Below are positions 25,048-33,738 of a stretch of 46,304 nucleotides of DNA, in pieces. A model generated the notes under the pieces. It worked only from the letters and a program-made list of their open reading frames with translations. It ran no database searches and had not been told where the DNA came from. Source of the DNA: a virus. The stretch is from positions 1-46,304 of the IMG/VR virus record IMGVR_UViG_3300025889_000200; one strand, 5' to 3'. The translations under genes and the position numbers were made by a program. The first letter of the stretch is position 1. Each line of letters opens with the position of its first letter.

Positions 25048-25523
25048 ACATCTACCTCATGACTAGCATTATCCATAACATACGACAGGGGCAGTATAGT
25101 TGTCAAGTCCCCTCTTCCAGGCCGTGTATGTAACCCAAAGTCACCCCTAAAGTATTCCTTACACCGTTTACGTAAATCTTCTATAATATTTTCTGGCTTA
25201 ATTAAGTAAAACTTTTTCTCAGCTCGTACTGCAATAAGCCTATCAATACCATTGGGTACACCCCAACCCTCTTGGGGTTTCCATTCAGGTGGACGTTTAA
25301 CAGTTAGTAACTCCCACCAAATAGTATAGTTGATTGGACCTTTACGGTACTTACGTTTAGCTGCTTTAACATCTACTTTACCAAACTCCTTATCTAAAAC
25401 ATCCCAATGTTCATTAATGTTTTCATCACGGTTTGCTTCCCGTATAAAATTATCTCCCCGAAGAGAGATAAATTCTAGCTCTGCTTTTGTACCTTCGCTG
25501 TACGATGCTGCATTCTTTTTCAT
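25026..25523 (-). CDS. Possible PD-(D/E)XK nuclease-like protein
   Basis: This 165-residue protein is not a family I recognise with certainty. Residues 11-18 (GTKAELEF) supply acidic residues on a first helix. Asp41 (NEHWDVLD) and Asp51-x-Lys53 (GKVDVKAAKR) have the spacing and order of a PD-(D/E)XK nuclease core. The rest includes a Trp-rich strand (INYTIWWELLTVKRPPEW) and a C-terminal basic patch. It overlaps the RNR stop (ATGA) and the DUF3310 start. A role in degrading host DNA for nucleotide recycling, or in replication, would fit the location but is inferred. Confidence 0.55.
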   Translation of the reverse strand: MKKNAASYSEGTKAELEFISLRGDNFIREANRDENINEHWDVLDKEFGKVDVKAAKRKYRKGPINYTIWWELLTVKRPPEWKPQEGWGVPNGIDRLIAVRAEKKFYLIKPENIIEDLRKRCKEYFRGDFGLHTRPGRGDLTTILPLSYVMDNASHEVDVCQSTIQ

Positions 25524-27442
25524 GAAGTAATATCCACCATTTCACAAACCTCACCAGTACAAGCAAATGTCTGACTCGATTTAGTTGTATCTTCCTTTTC
25601 ATACTCTGAAAGCTTACTCCAGTCAATAGCTTTTGGCATAGATTTTAATAAATCTTCATATTCATCATTACCAACTTCTTGATAAGGAGCTTGCTGATAG
25701 GTATGTTCGTTATATGGTAAGAAGGATACACCTGACATCTCGTCAAAGTATTTATAAACAAAAGCACCTACTTCAAACCACTCATCTTTTTTAACATTAA
25801 TAGTAACTGATGGTTTATGTTCACACCAATGTCGTTGATATGCAAGCCAAGTCTCCAGCTGTTCAATAGCTGATAGGTCAGCGGTAACTACTGCATTGTC
25901 TGGTGACTTAACAGGAAAACTAAATACTGTAGTAGTATCACCCTTCATTACACAAGGTTCACTAGGTACTCCTTGATCTTTCATAAACTCTGTCAACGGA
26001 TCTTTATTATCACCACGCACAGTACGGATATAATAGGGACTATGGCGAGCATGTATGCCACTGGCACTATCCACCAATTGCGATACCGTGCCCGAAGGCT
26101 TGACGCATGTAATTGCAGCAGCAACAGGTATACCAAGACGGTCAGCCCATTCAGCATTAGTAGAAACACAAATCCCACGAAGATGTTCAAGAGTCTTCTC
26201 CAAGCCTTTGTTCTTAATAGTCATCAAGGAGTTGTCCATTATCCCTGTAAGTGACACACCCAACAGACGCTCTTCTTCTGTGTTCTTGTTCCACACCTTA
26301 CGCAAGTATGGAAACTTGGTGTAGGTGGATTGTATGGTTCCCAGAATCGTAGCCAGTTTAACTTTACGTTCCATATCTTCGATAGTATCTGTCGCACGTA
26401 CCACAACCTCAGTGAGATTGCAAAACTGATTCGGTCTAAGTATGATCTCACTACACGGATTAGTCCCGAACTCATAGTTAGGATCACGCCGACCATTCTT
26501 TTCAGCTTGCTTCTTACTTGATTGACGGTTAAATACACCACGTTCTCCACTTCCTGACTCTACCAATGCCATCCATTCACGCATAAAAGACACAGCATCT
26601 GGCTTTTCTGTGTAGCTCACAGAGTTATTAGCTAAGGCACGTTGTGGATCATTCTCCCACCATGCACCTGACTTAGCATGACGCATACGATCATCACTGA
26701 GGTTACTCAAAGAGATCATAGCTGACCTACGTACACCACCTACTACAACTACCTCGCCAATCTTACACATGATGTCATGACACTCAATGCTAGATAGCTT
26801 ACGTCCCTGTGCATCTTTAAAGACCCTAATTACAAAGTTAAATAGATCTACTAATGGACCTGGACCAGAAGCTCTACCACCAAAAGTCTTAAGCTTTGCA
26901 CCTGCAGGACGTACTAAACCAATATCCCATTGAGGGATTTCACCAGCCCAAAGGAGAGCAAGAACTTGACGAAGAGCTTTAGCCCAACCTTCCTTACTAT
27001 CTTTGACAACGATTGTAGTCTCACTGTCGAACAACTCAGGAACTTCAGGAAGCTTACTGATGAACTGTCGCTCAACACTGAAGCCAACACCAGTACCACA
27101 GAGCAGGATAAACATAGCCTCATCGAAGGACTTAGGGTCATCTACGGGTAGGTAGCTACAATTATACATACAAGTATTATCACGATTAGCAGCTGGACCT
27201 GCAGTCATCATAGCTCGCATAGAAGGCATAACCTCTAGTCCAAGGATAGCTTGTTCAATGTCGTGTGCTACATTGAAATTATCTTCACTGATACCACTAT
27301 TAACTGCAGGCTCAACCACATTATCCATGTAGCGATTTACTGTTTCATCCCAAGACTCTCTTCGCCCTTCGTCTTCAAGCCATCGTGCATACCGTGAAGT
27401 ATGGATAAAGGATTGATAGTCTGTTGGTAGGTAGTTGCTCAT
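25520..27442 (-). CDS. nrdJ: Class II (adenosylcobalamin-dependent) ribonucleotide reductase
   Basis: This 640-residue enzyme converts ribonucleotides to deoxyribonucleotides using a B12 cofactor. It resembles the monomeric triphosphate reductases, being somewhat shorter than the approximately 740-residue bacterial enzyme. The active-site segment NPCSEI gives Asn328, the thiyl-radical Cys330 and Glu332. Cys95 (MYNCSYL) and Cys341 (QFCNLTEV) are placed to form the redox pair. The C-terminal CTGEVC (628-633) is the re-reducing cysteine pair. No separate small subunit is present, as expected. It overlaps the MazG gene by ATGA. It would feed the phage polymerase and implies a host with cobalamin. 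Confidence 0.9.
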   Translation of the reverse strand: MSNYLPTDYQSFIHTSRYARWLEDEGRRESWDETVNRYMDNVVEPAVNSGISEDNFNVAHDIEQAILGLEVMPSMRAMMTAGPAANRDNTCMYNCSYLPVDDPKSFDEAMFILLCGTGVGFSVERQFISKLPEVPELFDSETTIVVKDSKEGWAKALRQVLALLWAGEIPQWDIGLVRPAGAKLKTFGGRASGPGPLVDLFNFVIRVFKDAQGRKLSSIECHDIMCKIGEVVVVGGVRRSAMISLSNLSDDRMRHAKSGAWWENDPQRALANNSVSYTEKPDAVSFMREWMALVESGSGERGVFNRQSSKKQAEKNGRRDPNYEFGTNPCSEIILRPNQFCNLTEVVVRATDTIEDMERKVKLATILGTIQSTYTKFPYLRKVWNKNTEEERLLGVSLTGIMDNSLMTIKNKGLEKTLEHLRGICVSTNAEWADRLGIPVAAAITCVKPSGTVSQLVDSASGIHARHSPYYIRTVRGDNKDPLTEFMKDQGVPSEPCVMKGDTTTVFSFPVKSPDNAVVTADLSAIEQLETWLAYQRHWCEHKPSVTINVKKDEWFEVGAFVYKYFDEMSGVSFLPYNEHTYQQAPYQEVGNDEYEDLLKSMPKAIDWSKLSEYEKEDTTKSSQTFACTGEVCEMVDITS

Positions 27443-27825
27443 CTATTATCTCCGCTTCCCTTTAGTACACCACGTTGCTCTCTGTCGTCTAATTTTGCCA
27501 TATTCATCTCCATAATCTTTTTAAGATTACCATTGAAAATGTTAGCTAAAGCTACTGTATAAAATAAAACATCCCCTAATTCTTTTAGGACTTCATCATC
27601 GCTAAACTTATTCTTATCACGAAATAGTTTTTTAATTTTTTCTGATACCTCTCCTGACTCCCCCACAAGACCTAAGGTATTTTCTATAAGTCTGTCACGA
27701 CCCTTAGTAAATATCTTGTCTTCTACAAATTGACTGTAGAATCTGACTGGATCTTCGCCATAGTCAGGGCTATTCTGGAACATCTCAAAGTAACCAAAAG
27801 CTTTTAAGTCAGTTTCATTTATCAT
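27439..27825 (-). CDS. mazG: MazG-like nucleotide pyrophosphohydrolase
   Basis: This 128-residue protein shows the MazG metal-binding pattern: LGLVGESGEVSEKIKK (E-x-x-E helix, about residues 50-65), then KELGDVLFYTVALAN (E-x-x-D helix, about 80-95). MazG hydrolyses NTPs or dNTPs to monophosphates and in phages may alter nucleotide or alarmone pools. The gene is directly upstream of and overlaps the RNR gene, supporting a nucleotide-pool role. Length fits single-domain phage MazG proteins. The substrate cannot be told from sequence. Confidence 0.85.
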   Translation of the reverse strand: MINETDLKAFGYFEMFQNSPDYGEDPVRFYSQFVEDKIFTKGRDRLIENTLGLVGESGEVSEKIKKLFRDKNKFSDDEVLKELGDVLFYTVALANIFNGNLKKIMEMNMAKLDDREQRGVLKGSGDNR

Positions 27826-27982
27826 TCATCTCTACCTCACAGTTTAAAACTTTAACATCGTCTATGTCATAGATGATATCCTTTATCATTTCTTGTATGA
27901 CACGACAGTTTTCCATATCATCAACCTCTAAAAAGTTGGCATCTTTATCCACCTTTATATTCAGCAATACTTCATAACGCAT
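27815..27982 (-). CDS. Small acidic protein (55 residues)
   Basis: The open frame encodes a 55-residue acidic protein starting MRYEVLLNIKVDKDANFLEV and ending EVEMNDK. It begins with a hydrophobic beta-like strand and continues with an acidic helix (DMENCRVIQEMIKDII) and another strand, suggesting a compact fold. It overlaps the MazG start by 11 bases and fills an otherwise empty gap, as expected for a true gene in this operon. Function unknown. Confidence 0.6.
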   Translation of the reverse strand: MRYEVLLNIKVDKDANFLEVDDMENCRVIQEMIKDIIYDIDDVKVLNCEVEMNDK

Positions 27983-28019
27983 TCGGAAACCCCTAGTTAT
28001 ATCTAGCTTAGACTACTAG

Positions 28020-28271
28020 TCAAGCATCATAAAAGAGTTCGTTGTAATTTATTACAAGAGGCTCAATATTCTTTTCAAAGTATTTTGACCACTCATAAGC
28101 ATCTTCAAAATCTTCAAACCAATAATTAACATTTTCCATCTTACCATCTATCTCTGCACGGACTACGCTGAGATACTTACAATCTTCAGGATACTCCTCA
28201 TCTTCTGGTAGATCCTCTATTGATATTGGTCCCTCGATAATATCCCATATTTTTACATTAGGCATAACCAT
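28020..28271 (-). CDS. Small acidic hypothetical protein
   Basis: I place the start at the ATG at 28271 (protein begins MVMPNVKIWDIIEG), which overlaps the stop of the preceding gene as TAATG and has AAGGA upstream. A longer frame starting at 28328 would run far into that gene. The 83-residue product is acidic, with a Trp/Tyr-rich centre (YWFEDFEDAYEWSKYF) that resembles a small sensor or inhibitor fold. No family is recognised. It lies in the replication operon between nucleases and MazG. Confidence 0.55.
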   Translation of the reverse strand: MVMPNVKIWDIIEGPISIEDLPEDEEYPEDCKYLSVVRAEIDGKMENVNYWFEDFEDAYEWSKYFEKNIEPLVINYNELFYDA

Positions 28272-28612
28272 TATTTCCAATTCCTTAATAATTCCATGTA
28301 GTGATCTATGCTTATCATAGTTATCCAAGGTTGTCTATCAGATCTATAAAAGACTACTGGTTCACCCTTGCCATGCTTACCTGCCTGTTCAATATAATCG
28401 TAAGCTGTTTTCATTCCAGACTTCCTACGCTTAACTTCGATTGTTATAGGCATCTTCTTTCTAGCTGCAGGGGATAGCTGAATATCTTCTCCAGTATCCC
28501 CCATAGTTGTACTCTTAATATCATCAGGTTCAAACTCTGGAAATGTCTCCAGTAATTTATCCCTAATTTCATTCTGACCACCCCTACCTTTTGCCTTAGC
28601 TGCTCGTGTCAT
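28271..28612 (-). CDS. PD-(D/E)XK endonuclease, Holliday junction resolvase-like
   Basis: This 113-residue protein has the nuclease core in order: Glu15 on the first helix (GGQNEIRDKL), Asp43 (GEDIQLSPAARKK) and Glu59-x-Lys61 (ITIEVKRR). The GEDIxLSPxARxxxPxxIEVK pattern is a familiar phage version of this fold. A later strand-helix (KGEPVVFYRSDRQPWITMIS) completes the core. Small single-domain nucleases of this kind in phage replication clusters may resolve junctions or branched DNA before packaging. The basic N-terminus (TRAAKAKGRGG) could contact DNA. Substrate is inferred. Confidence 0.75.
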   Translation of the reverse strand: MTRAAKAKGRGGQNEIRDKLLETFPEFEPDDIKSTTMGDTGEDIQLSPAARKKMPITIEVKRRKSGMKTAYDYIEQAGKHGKGEPVVFYRSDRQPWITMISIDHYMELLRNWK

Positions 28613-29459
28613 CTGTTACCTCAGGTACATTGGGCAGCTTTTCTACATGCAATAGGTATTCATTACCATAGGAATACTTAAAGGTACGCATGTTAGGCCA
28701 GCAAGCTTTCTTATATTCGCAGAAAGAACAAGCCTTGTCAAGCTTTGTATTAGGGCTTGACTTACTTTGTGGTACAGGTGGAATACGTTCAGTTGGAAGA
28801 TCACCCTCTACCATAGCCTTAGCTTCTTTGATCTCTTTTTCTTTGTTGCCTAAGTCTTCTGAAAAATCATAGACATCTAAACAAATCTCACCACTTACTT
28901 TATCAACAGCTAGGAAGGCACCACGAGTTTTATCTGTAACAAGCGGATCATCCTTAGCTGCATATACATATGAACTTAACTGACTGATGTAACCAAATGC
29001 GTCATTGTCACGCAGTGTTCCATCTTTAAACTTTTTAAATGCATAAGAGCTGCAGGATTTTACGTCAATAGTAACACCATCAATAACAGCGTCACGATGT
29101 CCACGAATGCCATGTACGTTCAACCTATCTTGTGAACCTGCTAGGTTATGACCTGAGGCCTTTACCATAGCAAGTATTAATTCTTCAATCATATCCCCAT
29201 AAAAGAAACGTAACAGTAATGATGCATCTAATGACTCACCAAAGTCTGGTTTGTTTACTTTATACCAAAGCTTTCTTTTACAGGGTGTTCCTACAGACGA
29301 CAAAGACAGATAGCCCCTTGGTTCTTGGGGCTTACTGAACCTTTTATAAGCAGTGTCTGCTACACCAGAGCCTAGCAATTCGCTGATACTTTTAGTCCAG
29401 CCGCCTTGTCCATAGATCACACTTTGAATATCTTCAACTAGGGTCTCAAGTGTTTTCAT
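28596..29459 (-). CDS. Cas4/RecB-type PD-(D/E)XK exonuclease with iron-sulfur cysteines
   Basis: This 287-residue protein combines nuclease and Fe-S features. Cys60 (GTPCKRKLWY) and Cys244, Cys247 and Cys253 (CSFCEYKKAC) are the four Cas4/AddB-type cluster ligands. The nuclease core includes Glu92/Glu93 (GDMIEELIL), His121 and Asp123 (GHRDAVI), Asp132-x-Lys134 (IDVKS) and Gln160/Tyr164 (ISQLSSYVYA). It probably acts as a ssDNA exonuclease in phage replication or recombination. Its neighbours are the SSB and polymerase genes. There is no CRISPR array, so a CRISPR role is unlikely. It overlaps both neighbours. Confidence 0.85.
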   Translation of the reverse strand: MKTLETLVEDIQSVIYGQGGWTKSISELLGSGVADTAYKRFSKPQEPRGYLSLSSVGTPCKRKLWYKVNKPDFGESLDASLLLRFFYGDMIEELILAMVKASGHNLAGSQDRLNVHGIRGHRDAVIDGVTIDVKSCSSYAFKKFKDGTLRDNDAFGYISQLSSYVYAAKDDPLVTDKTRGAFLAVDKVSGEICLDVYDFSEDLGNKEKEIKEAKAMVEGDLPTERIPPVPQSKSSPNTKLDKACSFCEYKKACWPNMRTFKYSYGNEYLLHVEKLPNVPEVTDDTSS

Positions 29460-29574
29460 TTAATTTCTTTCTGTGTTTTCTTTTTCGAAACAACTTCTTT
29501 GTTTGATCGGCAATAACCCTGAGTCGGTACTTTGGAGTTCGTACTTCTTTTGCCACAGGGTTACGCCTTTTCAT
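29446..29574 (-). CDS. Small Arg/Lys-rich protein (42 residues)
   Basis: The frame encodes MKRRNPVAKEVRTPKYRLRV followed by a Lys/Arg-rich tail, 42 residues. It matches a common type of tiny basic protein in marine podoviruses with the pattern RNPxAxxxRTPKYRxRV. It fills the gap between the SSB and exonuclease genes and overlaps the latter by 14 bases. Strong positive charge suggests nucleic-acid binding; the function is unknown. Confidence 0.7.
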   Translation of the reverse strand: MKRRNPVAKEVRTPKYRLRVIADQTKKLFRKRKHRKKLNENT

Positions 29575-29576
29575 AG

Positions 29577-30071
29577 TTAGAAAAGAACCTCTTCACTAAC
29601 CTTTTGCTCAGACACAGGTTGAGGAGAAGAATCTTCCTTGATGTAATCTACCCTATCAAGAACAGTAACCTTGTCTAAGCGAGTGCCTACGATAGATGGA
29701 CGTGATGTATCGTAGACTGACAACTCTACCTCTACAGTAGAGCCGTTTCCAATAAGACCGTCAGAGTCAACGTCCCAAGCAGAACCATCTGCTTTAATGA
29801 CTTCAGGTGCACCGCTATCCCAGTCCTTACCTGTGTCATACTTACGCACAAACTTAACCTTTGTGCCTCGACCTTGAGGATCTTTTGATCCACGTTTCAT
29901 AGAACGTGAAGCTTGAAGTGTGTCCATACTTTGATCATCAAGTATCATATCAATAGTACAGGCACCATTGCAGTCTCGGTAGACTCCCTCAAAACCATTC
30001 ATGTCACGGTTCTGTGGAAATACTTTTGCCCATTCTGCAATACCAGTAAGTTTAATTTTACGTGTAGCCAT
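29577..30071 (-). CDS. Single-stranded DNA-binding protein
   Basis: This 164-residue protein has a beta-rich OB-like body with many basic and aromatic residues (for example GTKVKFVRKYDTGKDW). It has an acidic, flexible C-terminus ending EEVLF, the acidic-plus-aromatic tail typical of SSBs. Its place beside polymerase and exonuclease genes fits a role in coating ssDNA during replication, as T7 gp2.5 does. Residues 1-30 include a short WAKVFPQNRD motif. No close family signature is obvious, so the call depends on tail, size and context. Confidence 0.75.
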   Translation of the reverse strand: MATRKIKLTGIAEWAKVFPQNRDMNGFEGVYRDCNGACTIDMILDDQSMDTLQASRSMKRGSKDPQGRGTKVKFVRKYDTGKDWDSGAPEVIKADGSAWDVDSDGLIGNGSTVEVELSVYDTSRPSIVGTRLDKVTVLDRVDYIKEDSSPQPVSEQKVSEEVLF

Positions 30072-30085
30072 TCGGCCCTCCTTTG

Positions 30086-31921
30086 TTAGTGTACGTCACT
30101 GTACCGTTGACCATATTGTATGTCAATACCCAAGTCAACATTTAATTTAAGATCTTCATTAACTTTTTCAATAGCCCAAGTCAGTGTTTCACTATGAACA
30201 TTTTGTTCTCCTTCTTTCACCAAGTTAATTGATTCATCATGGAATTGTCCAATGATGTTAGGTCTACGTGTCATGTAGTACGCTACCCACTTGTCAAAGC
30301 AGTAAGCACCAGTTGATTGGTTGAGCGTAGAGAACACATCTTTCTCGTAGCGTAGGCTGTGCCAGAACTTACTGACAGGATTCTGTACCCACATCTCACC
30401 ATTTATGTGTCGTATCTTTTGATCCTCAGCAAACTTTTTTACTGACCAGTTACGATTCCAATAAGCATCAAGAAGATTTTGACATTCTGGTACAGACAAA
30501 CCAGTAGTACGAGATAACTTAGGTGCACCTACTCCATAAGTCGCAGAGTAATTAACCACTTTGTAGTTCTTACGCAAGGCTTTAAGCTCAGGCTTGTTGC
30601 CTTGATTGTAAGCGTCGATGTCATCCTGTGACACAGCACCTGCATGTTTAGCTAGGTCAAGGTGTGGGTCAAACCCATCCTGTGACATCTCAAACACATA
30701 AGCTGAATCGTAAGGGTGCATGTAGTGACGCTTGCATGTGTCCTCAAGAGAGGTCATATCAGCACCACACAATACGTAACCTTCAGGTGCAGTGAGGCAC
30801 CCACGGATCTCTTTACCCCAAGGTCTGTCTACCCCAGGAAGATTTACCAGGGGATTTTCATGTCTGAATCTAAGTGTATTAGTAAGACCACCAATCTCAG
30901 CTTTAACATAGCCATCACGTTCAAATCTCAAAAAGTTTTTAAAGATACCAAGCCTGTGTTTTATTACAGTTAAACCCTCCAATACTTTTACTGTTGGGTT
31001 ACTATCAATCAGTAGCTGTACTGAGGGTGATAGCTCATTGTCTTTACGGATCTGAGGTATCTTACGATCCTCTTTGTAATCAAAGGTACAAGGCTCCCAA
31101 CCAAGAGAAAACAACCAGTCCTTCACTTGAGATGAAGAGTTAGGGTTAGGATCATCATAACCTTTAACAACAGTAACACCTTCATTGTAATGTCGAGGTA
31201 AACCTTTAGAATCAAGAAGGTTAAACCACCTTTCACCATGAGCAGAGGGTGAGCCATCTTTCTTGAAACAGTTTTTAGGCTTATGCTTTACCTGAGTCTT
31301 TACAACTTTAGGCATTACCGACCCAAGCTCTTTAACCTTATCAAGCTCTTGATTAGTAAGCTCATCAAAACATTTTTGAGCTAAATCTACATCAAGCTTC
31401 CAACCAGATTGCTCTGCAATCGCAGCAGCTTTCATCTTGAACTCAAGATAACGAAAGAACTTATCCAAAAGGATCTTATCTTTTTGGTAGATGATCATGA
31501 ACTTCTTGAGTAAGTCTTGCCACAAACACCAATTAATCTTAACATCTTCTACACAACGATGTGCATACTCTTCTGGAGTACCGTTCACCCAGTCATTAAC
31601 TAATGGCTTAGGGATACCGAAGTCTTCACCAAAAGTTTCAAGCCCATGCTTCTTAGTTCTCTGATGATTAACTACCCAAGACATAGGTAAAGTGTCAAAC
31701 AACCTAGCTCTAATCTTTATACCCAGAATCTTTTCTAGTAAGGGTACATCGTAACGAATAATATTATGACCGATTAAACCACGTTGGTTTCTAAGCAACT
31801 CACGCATGTCGTTATAGTTAAACAAAGTGTCGTAATTAGAACCATCAGATGTGTATGACAAGCAATGTATTTTAGTAGCATCATCCAAAAGATTATCAGC
31901 TTCTACATCAAATACAATCAT
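30086..31921 (-). CDS. T7-like family A DNA polymerase
   Basis: This 611-residue replicative polymerase has a 3'-5' exonuclease domain: Asp5 and Glu7 (VFDVEAD), Asp58 (GHNIIRYDVP) and Asp126 (RCVEDVKIN). The polymerase domain follows: motif A with Asp388 (CGADMTSLED), motif B O-helix Arg450, Lys454, Tyr458, Tyr462-Gly463 (RKNYKVVNYSATYG), and motif C His561-Asp562-Glu563. The residue equivalent to E. coli Pol I 762 is Tyr458. The central region (about 210-300) lacks the Cys-rich DnaJ-like insertion known from HMO-2011-type phages. It works with the adjacent primase-helicase and SSB. Confidence 0.95.
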   Translation of the reverse strand: MIVFDVEADNLLDDATKIHCLSYTSDGSNYDTLFNYNDMRELLRNQRGLIGHNIIRYDVPLLEKILGIKIRARLFDTLPMSWVVNHQRTKKHGLETFGEDFGIPKPLVNDWVNGTPEEYAHRCVEDVKINWCLWQDLLKKFMIIYQKDKILLDKFFRYLEFKMKAAAIAEQSGWKLDVDLAQKCFDELTNQELDKVKELGSVMPKVVKTQVKHKPKNCFKKDGSPSAHGERWFNLLDSKGLPRHYNEGVTVVKGYDDPNPNSSSQVKDWLFSLGWEPCTFDYKEDRKIPQIRKDNELSPSVQLLIDSNPTVKVLEGLTVIKHRLGIFKNFLRFERDGYVKAEIGGLTNTLRFRHENPLVNLPGVDRPWGKEIRGCLTAPEGYVLCGADMTSLEDTCKRHYMHPYDSAYVFEMSQDGFDPHLDLAKHAGAVSQDDIDAYNQGNKPELKALRKNYKVVNYSATYGVGAPKLSRTTGLSVPECQNLLDAYWNRNWSVKKFAEDQKIRHINGEMWVQNPVSKFWHSLRYEKDVFSTLNQSTGAYCFDKWVAYYMTRRPNIIGQFHDESINLVKEGEQNVHSETLTWAIEKVNEDLKLNVDLGIDIQYGQRYSDVH

Positions 31922-33525
31922 GCTGCCATATCACTCCTTACAAACGGTGCTTCTTCACTGAGGATTGTAGTCTCAGGATCATAGTAGACTGAGCCAGCCT
32001 TACCTAGCTTAGCAAAGGGACGATTCTTATCTACAATAAACTCAGTAGTATTCTGAAGGATCTCATCCTCAGATTCCGTATCACGCTCGATCTTTATACA
32101 GATGATTGCTTCTTCTTCAAGAGAAGCTGCATACTTTGTTCTACCATCATCATTAACCTGTGATATAAAGATCACACCTATGTTTAATTCCTTGGCAAGT
32201 TGTGCCATGCGTGAACCTAAGGTAGTCAGTGTACTGGTAGCACCATCAACTCCAGAGTTAGATAAGTAAGCCAAACGTTGTACGTGATCTACAAATACAT
32301 AGTCTGCACCATAAGCTGACACTGCAAGTCTTGTGTAGTCAAGTAGCTTCAGTGGATCATCATGTGACATCATCTCAAAGATAATAGTACGGTTATGTTC
32401 TGAGTCAGCAATCTTATTAGCAGCTTCCTCAACCTGATCTAAATTATAACCGTTGCGCTCAGCATCTTCTTTAGTTCTAACATTACAGCCAAGGTGGTAA
32501 GTAGCCATAGCACGTAACGTAGTAGATTTCATTTCTTCCATGTGAAGCAAAGCTATCTTTGTATCACTGTCTTGCAACAGACCTGTCTCAAAATATCTGA
32601 TTACCTCAGTCTTACCAGTACCACGAGGTGCTTTGATAAATGTCAAGCCACCCTTTACCATACCACGAATCTTTTCGTCAAGACCAGAATGTCCAGTTGA
32701 GATATACTCATAAGGACTTTCAGTTCTCAATGCGTGAGAGAAATCATCAGAAGAGCAAAAGAAATTTTCTGGTGAATATCGTTGAGGTTTCTTAGCAGCC
32801 CACATTAATTCTGTGCTATCACCTGCTTGCAGAAAGTCATTAGCATCTTTATGCTTTGACATAGGTACATAATAAAAGGTATCAGGGAATGCCTGATAGA
32901 GTTTGTCAGCAGCTACACGTCCAGCTGCATCAAGCTCACCTGCATAGATTATCTCTTTGAATGACGACAAGAAAGCATGATTATGCTTTATAAACTTCTC
33001 ACCGATAGAGGCGCTGGGCAAAGACTTTACAGGAAACGTCTTGCCAAGGATTTGATATAAGGATGCAGCATCAAACTCACCCTCAGTCAAGTAAATGCGG
33101 TGGCTTGTACCTGCATTAAAGTCAGGGCCAAACAGGTAGTTCATACCTAGTCCACGATCCTTCACCCAAGACTTTGACTTGTCATTGTACAGCCTATATT
33201 TGGTAGTGTGTGGATACTTGTAAGCATAGCGTACAGGCTCACCCTTCTCACCAGTCTGTAGTTGAATGCCGTAAAGCTCACACACATCAGAATCTATACC
33301 CCTGATGTTTTGGTAGGTCATCCCTGTAACTGGTATATCCATAGGGTTTCTCCTTTCTGGGAGAGGGTATTCTGTTCTTACCCAATCAAATGTTTCTGAC
33401 ATATCTTTAGAGGGATAGGAACTGCCACAAGAATGGCAGTGACCGTATCCATCGTCGTTCCAATTAAATGCATCGCTTGATCCACAATGCGTGTAGGGAC
33501 AAGCTAAGTGTGGGTTATCTCCCAT
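31918..33525 (-). CDS. T7 gp4-like primase-helicase
   Basis: This 535-residue bifunctional protein has an N-terminal zinc ribbon (Cys9, Cys14, Cys30, Cys33), needed for primase template recognition. The TOPRIM primase core shows Glu148 (LTEGEFDA), Glu197/Asp199 (GELDAAG) and Asp227-Asp230 (DAND). The helicase domain has a Walker A motif at 299-306 (APRGTGKT), Walker B at 410-413 (VFVD) and downstream DnaB-like motifs. It unwinds DNA and makes RNA primers for the phage polymerase, whose gene it overlaps (ATGA). Close to the size of T7 gp4. Confidence 0.92.
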   Translation of the reverse strand: MGDNPHLACPYTHCGSSDAFNWNDDGYGHCHSCGSSYPSKDMSETFDWVRTEYPLPERRNPMDIPVTGMTYQNIRGIDSDVCELYGIQLQTGEKGEPVRYAYKYPHTTKYRLYNDKSKSWVKDRGLGMNYLFGPDFNAGTSHRIYLTEGEFDAASLYQILGKTFPVKSLPSASIGEKFIKHNHAFLSSFKEIIYAGELDAAGRVAADKLYQAFPDTFYYVPMSKHKDANDFLQAGDSTELMWAAKKPQRYSPENFFCSSDDFSHALRTESPYEYISTGHSGLDEKIRGMVKGGLTFIKAPRGTGKTEVIRYFETGLLQDSDTKIALLHMEEMKSTTLRAMATYHLGCNVRTKEDAERNGYNLDQVEEAANKIADSEHNRTIIFEMMSHDDPLKLLDYTRLAVSAYGADYVFVDHVQRLAYLSNSGVDGATSTLTTLGSRMAQLAKELNIGVIFISQVNDDGRTKYAASLEEEAIICIKIERDTESEDEILQNTTEFIVDKNRPFAKLGKAGSVYYDPETTILSEEAPFVRSDMAA

Positions 33526-33738
33526 CTATCTCTCCTTTGATCTTTGACGCTCCTCTTTTGTCATAGGTCGGATGTATTGTAAATAGTTAATTGCACGGCC
33601 TGTATTCCACCTTGCAGCTTCTTCATCTGCTTGCTCCTTAGTCTCAAAGGTTCGCACCTCTGTGTCGTAGGTCCAAGGGTTTTCTTTTCGCACCAGAGTG
33701 TACTCACCTTTCTCAATCTCAATCTCCACTGCGTACAT
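33526..33738 (-). CDS. Small acidic/basic hypothetical protein
   Basis: I choose the ATG at 33738 (MYAVEIEIEKGEYTLVRKEN), which has AGGGG at good spacing; a GTG two codons earlier is the alternative. The 70-residue product has a beta strand pair, a helix rich in Glu/Ala (KEQADEEAARWN) and a basic tail ending RQRSKER. It lies directly before the primase-helicase gene and overlaps the preceding small gene by 20 bases. Family not recognised. Confidence 0.55.
   Translation of the reverse strand: MYAVEIEIEKGEYTLVRKENPWTYDTEVRTFETKEQADEEAARWNTGRAINYLQYIRPMTKEERQRSKER

Noticed and set aside
28596-29459. CRISPR-associated Cas4
   Set aside because: The fold is Cas4-like, but the neighbours are replication genes and no array exists; exonuclease of the phage replication system is the simpler reading.
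30086-31921. HMO-2011-type polymerase with DnaJ-like insertion
   Set aside because: No CxxCxGxG-type cysteine cluster is present between exonuclease and polymerase motifs.
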